Assembly: GCA_003223395.1 (NCBI GenBank)
Contig: QHUZ01000020.1
Coordinates: forward strand, 118,698-182,697
DNA length: 64,000 nt
Direction of reading: 5' to 3'
Source of the DNA: Gemmatimonadota bacterium
Lineage (GTDB): Bacteria; Gemmatimonadota; Gemmatimonadetes; Gemmatimonadales; GWC2-71-9
The notes under the pieces are model-generated. The model was not told the DNA's origin, made no database searches, and saw only the letters and a list, made by a program, of their open reading frames with translations. A program made the position numbers and the translations under genes. Positions 59,917-64,000 of the stretch are shown piece by piece. Numbering within the stretch: the first letter of the stretch is position 1; each line of letters begins with the position of its first letter.

Positions 59917-62900
59917 CCCGGCTCCTGCGGTTCGGCCTCCCCGGCCTCGTCTTTACCGCGCTCACGCTCGCCGCGACGACGCGCGTGGCGGCGCAGGATC
60001 CTTGCAGGCAAGACGACCCCCCGCCACCACCGGAATGCTGGATGGTGGATGTGACTCCCGATGGGGGAACGGCGGGGCCGCACACGCCCAACACGGGCGG
60101 CTACAGTGTTGAGTTCACCATCGCGAATATCGGCATGAACGGCGACGGATACTCGATCTCGTGCGCGGGGGCGGGCAACGTGACGTGCACGGGCACGAGC
60201 GTCTCATCGGTGACACTCTGGCCCGGCCAGTCCACCACGGTGACGGCCTTTTATTCGGTGGGCCCGCCGGGAAGCGGCACGCTCAGCCTGTCTGCAAGCA
60301 GCGGGACCGGTGCCTGGGACGAGGGCTACTACACCATCACGGCCGCCACACCATACGCCGTGGCCGTGACGCCCGATGGCGGGACAACGCCCACGCGGCC
60401 CGCGAACTCCAGCGGCCACACCGCGACGTTCACGATTCAGAACACCGGCAACTCGGCCAACACGTACGGTCTCACCTGCGGCAACACCGGGCCTGTCAGC
60501 TGCACCGGCGTCAGTCCGACGAGTGTCCCGCTCGCGGCGGGAGCTCAGACCACCGCCACGGCGACCTACAACGTCGGTAACCCGGGGACGGGTACGCTCA
60601 CCCTCACCGCAACAGGTACGAGCGCCAGTGATAACGGGTCGTTCAGCGTGCCGGTGCTGGCGTACGGCGTTGCGGTGACGCCCGACGGGGGTGCTGAGTC
60701 CGGACGCCCGAAGAACACGTCGGGGTACGGTGCGAGCTTCACGGTGCAGAACACCGGCGGTGGCTCGAACACCTACACGCTCGCCTGCACGGGCTCATCC
60801 AACGTCACGTGCACCGGTACCACGCCGGCGAGCGTCACGCTCGGTGCCGGGGGCGTGACCACGGTGACCGCGACGTACAACGTAGGCGCCGCCGGGCCCG
60901 GCACGCTGACATTGACGGCGAGCGGCACGTTCGCGAGCGACCCGGGCTCTTACGCAGTGCCCGTGATCGATTTTGTGCCGTCCGCTGTCGCAAGCGGCGC
61001 GCTGTCGAAGGACAGCCGCTACCTCCTCCAGGAGACGGCCAACACCTACACCAACTTCGGGCAGATCACGCAGCTCACGGACGCGCGTAACGAGGTCACG
61101 AACTACCAGTACGGCGGGAACGGCAACAACGCGTTCTTGATCAGGATCACCCGCGTTCACGATGCGAGCGGGACAGTGGATCTCGTTACCGACATCGCGT
61201 ACGACACCGACGGGTTCGTCGCGTCGGTCAAAGATGAAGGCGGGACGTTCCGCTACTTCACGTACGACCTCTACGGACGGCTGCGTCAGGTCAAGAACCA
61301 CAGCGGGACGGTTGTGCAGGCGCACGGCTACACGTACTCGCGCACCGGTCCGAACTGGACGTTCGATCCCGCGAGTCCCAACGCGGTGGTGGACACGGCG
61401 TTCATACAGCAGACGCCGACGGTGAAAGCCGTGGTCAGCACCGGATATCTCGACGGCCTCGGCCGTCCGATTCAGACCGTGGTGCAGGACGGAGCAAACT
61501 ATCACGTCAGTGCCACGCAATACGATGTGATGGGACGGACGTGGCGCGTCTGGAAGCCGTATACGCGGACGACGGCTGGATTTGATCCGAATGCCACGTC
61601 GCCCACGGCTGGCGCCACGGCTTGGTATAACAATTACCACAACCCCTCGACAACGGTGCCGTACGTCGAGACGGCGTACACGGCTGACGCACTGAGCCGC
61701 GTGAAGCAGATGACGCCGGAGCATCTGGTGGGCGCCCCCAACGCCGTTGTCCTACGCACCTATGGTGTGAATGCGACGAACAAACAGCAGTACACGCTGA
61801 TCACGGACGAAGCCGCGAAGAGCACGCGCACCGTCACGGATGCGTTCGGCAACGTCGTGCGCTCGATTCTCGGCGCCGGCGCGCCAGAATCCACGGTAAC
61901 CCAGTTCAGTTACAGCGTGCTCGGTCAGCGCCTGCAGACCACGGATCCGCGCAGCCTCAACACCACGTCCGCTTTCAATACGCGTGGTCTTCTAACATCA
62001 CGCACCAGTCCGGATGCCGGTACGGCGAAGCCATTGTACGACAAGGGCGGCAATGTCCGCTTTACGCAGGACGCCAACCAAGCGGCCGCGACTCCCTCGC
62101 CCCTTGTGTACTTCACGAACTACGATTTTGCCGGGCGCGCGCTGACCTCTGGTCTCGGGGCCGCGACGTTCTCCTCACTCGATCCTGACGGTGCGCCGTC
62201 CGCGCTGGAGACGACGCAAGGCAACTGGCTGGTTGTACGTGCCTACGATGCCAAGCCATCGACGGGAGCCTTGCCCTGGAGCCGCTTCAGCGCCCAAATC
62301 ACACCCCTGACGCTCAACAACGTGAGCGGGCGCGTTGCGGCGATCGCTAGTCTGTCGAACGGCGCGTGGCAAGTCACGTTGTTCAGCTATGACAGCGACG
62401 GTCGCGTCGCGACACGCTACGTCTATACCGAGGCGAACGGTGGGGCGTCGGTTCTCACAGCCGTCAACATGCGCGACAGTGTGTTCCGTTATTTGAATGA
62501 CGCGCCGGTAGAGCGCTGGACGACAGTCGGAGCGAGCACCTTCAATCAGTGCTACGAATATGACGGCAGAGGACTCCTGACCAAACTGTATGTTTCTACG
62601 TGCGCAGCCAAGCCCCCGACCGCCGACCTCACTGATACCTACCGGCCGAGCGGGCTGCCGAAGGACTATCAATTCCAGGGTAGCCCCCTAGTCCCCATTC
62701 GCTACACGATCCGAGAGCAGACCGAGAAGATCGGCGATCCCGCGGGCACCACGTATCCCTTCTCAGCCCGGTATGCCTATCAACTGAACGGGGTCGTCGA
62801 TACCGCTGAGTTCTATAGCGGTGGATCGCCGACGCAACAACACTATCGCTACACGTTTGGTCCGAATGCGTACGATGCGCTCAATCGCATGAAGAGCGCC

Positions 62901-64000
62901 AATTATTGGAATTGGAATGGCGGTTGGACTTCCACGCTCGCCTACTCTCTTTCCGGCATTGCGTACGACAACTCCGGGAATCTCACCGCACTGAGCCGCT
63001 ATGATCAGAACGCGCAACCGCTCGATGTTCTGACGTACACCATTTCCCCCACGTCCAATCGGCTCACCGCACTCGGCGACGCCGTCGCGACACCGGCCGT
63101 GGACTGGGACGCAGAAACCGCCGCCGCATCCACCATCAACTACGACGCCAATGGCAACCTGACGCAGTGGTCCGCATCGCCATACCTGATCAGTACGATT
63201 TCCTACAACCATCAGAACCTGCCGGTGTCACTGACCCGCAGCGGCAACGTTACGACGTACCGCTACGACGATGCCGGGGAGCGTATCACGAAGCAGGTCG
63301 CGGGCGGCAACACCGAGGTTTACCTCCGCGACGGCGCGACGACCCTCGGCGTCTTCACCGTAACTGGCGCTGGCGGTGTGGCAGCGTCGCATTTCAATCT
63401 GTTGTGGAACGGCCGTGTCATCGGTCGGCAGCCGATTTTTCCATCAGGCACGCGCACCTACGACCATTTCGACGCCCTGGGGAGCGTGAGGTCGGTCGTG
63501 CTCAGCACTACCGGCGCGCCGCAGGAGAGCTACGACTTCGAGCCGTGGGGATTGCTGATGCCTGGCCGTACCCTCACGACCGCGACGCCGACCAAGGAAG
63601 GGTTTACAGGGAAGGAACAGGATCTCGAGACCGGATTCAGCTACTTCGGCGCGCGGTACTACTTGCCGGCGGTCGGACGTTGGGCAGCCGTTGATCCTTC
63701 CGCAGATGCCACGCCAGAGTGGTCAACGTACAACTACACCTATGACAATCCCGTTCTCACCACGGATCCAGACGGCCGGCAGGCGGACAGGGGGGCGATG
63801 GCGGGATCACCTTGGATAATGACGCAAGAATGGTTCACAAACCTGTCCCCCGCGGATCAGGTCCAAGCAATGCGAGGAGAGTTAAAGCCACCGAACGGCG
63901 AGTATGAAATGTCCCAGTTCGACCGAAAACTGGTACGGTCGATTGCGGCTGCGTATGTAAACTTGGGTGTAAGCCTTGCGCTCGACTACGTAGGAGGTGT
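59913..64000 (+). CDS. Giant exported Ig-array plus YD-repeat/RHS-core protein (3' truncated by window)
   Basis: At least 1362 residues, open to the right edge. Signal peptide TRLLRFGLPGLVFTALTLAATTRVAAQ; three tandem Ig-like modules of 105, 103 and about 102 residues starting at 60039, 60354 and 60663, each opening with VxVTPDGG and each with one cysteine pair; then YD repeats (e.g. YDTDGFVASVKDEGGTFRYF, YDLYGRLRQVKNHSG), and an RHS core at about 63468-63700 (YDHFDALGSVRSVVL, GFTGKEQDLETGFSYFGARY, GRWAAVDP). After DPDGRQ (63773) the sequence changes to a unique tail. Layout equals that of polymorphic toxins or adhesins, but the tail is cut off, so no toxin activity can be assigned. Confidence 0.85.
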   Translation, partial: MTRLLRFGLPGLVFTALTLAATTRVAAQDPCRQDDPPPPPECWMVDVTPDGGTAGPHTPNTGGYSVEFTIANIGMNGDGYSISCAGAGNVTCTGTSVSSVTLWPGQSTTVTAFYSVGPPGSGTLSLSASSGTGAWDEGYYTITAATPYAVAVTPDGGTTPTRPANSSGHTATFTIQNTGNSANTYGLTCGNTGPVSCTGVSPTSVPLAAGAQTTATATYNVGNPGTGTLTLTATGTSASDNGSFSVPVLAYGVAVTPDGGAESGRPKNTSGYGASFTVQNTGGGSNTYTLACTGSSNVTCTGTTPASVTLGAGGVTTVTATYNVGAAGPGTLTLTASGTFASDPGSYAVPVIDFVPSAVASGALSKDSRYLLQETANTYTNFGQITQLTDARNEVTNYQYGGNGNNAFLIRITRVHDASGTVDLVTDIAYDTDGFVASVKDEGGTFRYFTYDLYGRLRQVKNHSGTVVQAHGYTYSRTGPNWTFDPASPNAVVDTAFIQQTPTVKAVVSTGYLDGLGRPIQTVVQDGANYHVSATQYDVMGRTWRVWKPYTRTTAGFDPNATSPTAGATAWYNNYHNPSTTVPYVETAYTADALSRVKQMTPEHLVGAPNAVVLRTYGVNATNKQQYTLITDEAAKSTRTVTDAFGNVVRSILGAGAPESTVTQFSYSVLGQRLQTTDPRSLNTTSAFNTRGLLTSRTSPDAGTAKPLYDKGGNVRFTQDANQAAATPSPLVYFTNYDFAGRALTSGLGAATFSSLDPDGAPSALETTQGNWLVVRAYDAKPSTGALPWSRFSAQITPLTLNNVSGRVAAIASLSNGAWQVTLFSYDSDGRVATRYVYTEANGGASVLTAVNMRDSVFRYLNDAPVERWTTVGASTFNQCYEYDGRGLLTKLYVSTCAAKPPTADLTDTYRPSGLPKDYQFQGSPLVPIRYTIREQTEKIGDPAGTTYPFSARYAYQLNGVVDTAEFYSGGSPTQQHYRYTFGPNAYDALNRMKSANYWNWNGGWTSTLAYSLSGIAYDNSGNLTALSRYDQNAQPLDVLTYTISPTSNRLTALGDAVATPAVDWDAETAAASTINYDANGNLTQWSASPYLISTISYNHQNLPVSLTRSGNVTTYRYDDAGERITKQVAGGNTEVYLRDGATTLGVFTVTGAGGVAASHFNLLWNGRVIGRQPIFPSGTRTYDHFDALGSVRSVVLSTTGAPQESYDFEPWGLLMPGRTLTTATPTKEGFTGKEQDLETGFSYFGARYYLPAVGRWAAVDPSADATPEWSTYNYTYDNPVLTTDPDGRQADRGAMAGSPWIMTQEWFTNLSPADQVQAMRGELKPPNGEYEMSQFDRKLVRSIAAAYVNLGVSLALDYVGG

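Noticed and set aside
60795..61724. A 309-codon - strand frame and several + strand frames of 60-175 codons between 59.8 and 64 kb
   Set aside because: Reading frame 59913 onward stays open and in-register through the Ig modules, YD repeats and RHS core to the window end; the others are shadows.

Overview
The window is high-GC, densely packed bacterial DNA from a diderm (Gram-negative-type) organism: it encodes a TonB-dependent receptor, a secretin and pseudopilins, outer-membrane barrels and Tat-exported oxidoreductase parts. Gene content and style (HprK with a Man-type PTS, GMC/gluconate dehydrogenase subunit 3 pairs, many GTG starts and 4-bp ATGA/GTGA overlaps) suggest Gemmatimonadota. That assignment is inference; no rRNA or phylogenetic marker was tested. 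Genes run on the + strand from the left edge to about 46.1 kb, an eleven-gene block runs on the - strand from 55.5 to 46.1 kb, and the right end is + again.

Layout. 0-7 kb: end of miaB, comFB-like, comEC, fructose-1,6-bisphosphatase, methylmalonyl-CoA mutase large subunit, a serine beta-lactamase-like hydrolase. 7-13.4 kb: small membrane and outer-membrane proteins, then a Tat-linked sugar-oxidation operon (gluconate dehydrogenase subunit 3, GMC flavoprotein, two exported TIM-barrel isomerases), then small membrane proteins. 13.5-21.3 kb: ferredoxin, FmdB zinc ribbon, argS, pfkB-like kinase, purM, ribD-ribE-ribBA-ribH, nusB. 21.3-28 kb: a glycosyltransferase, then hpf, hprK, PTS IIA-IIB-IIC-IID, ptsH and ptsI in one coupled run. 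28-32 kb: metK, ahcY, bifunctional nuclease and a membrane-anchored exported protein with no normal start codon. 32.1-36.9 kb: cobalamin riboswitch and btuF-btuC-btuD-btuB. 36.9-46.1 kb: transglutaminase-like protein, second cobalamin-binding-like protein, recO, selB, a lone sorting-domain-like protein, clpB, tadA.

46.1-64 kb is the most unusual part. A complete type II secretion / type IV pilus-like operon (gspE-G-F-H-I-J-K-L-M-C/PilP-like-D) is read leftward and ends in a secretin fused to what looks like an extra outer-membrane barrel. Divergent from it is a receiverless sigma-54 enhancer-binding regulator. Downstream of that regulator are two translationally coupled giant exported YD/RHS-repeat proteins, the second running off the window. 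The gspE promoter and the YD-gene promoter share a 15/16-identical sigma-54-like -24/-12 element. Five copies of a 16-bp palindrome (consensus YTC[TG]C[AG]-N4-TG[AC]G[AG]K) lie around the regulator, about 100 bp upstream of both promoters. I read this as one regulon: a dedicated activator switching on a secretion machine together with very large exported repeat proteins that may be its cargo. The sequence elements are seen directly; the functional link is inference.

No rRNA, tRNA, CRISPR array, transposase or integrase was recognised. Two copies of a perfect GC-rich palindrome lie in inverted orientation, one inside the variable arm of the cobalamin riboswitch and one at the 3' end of btuF.
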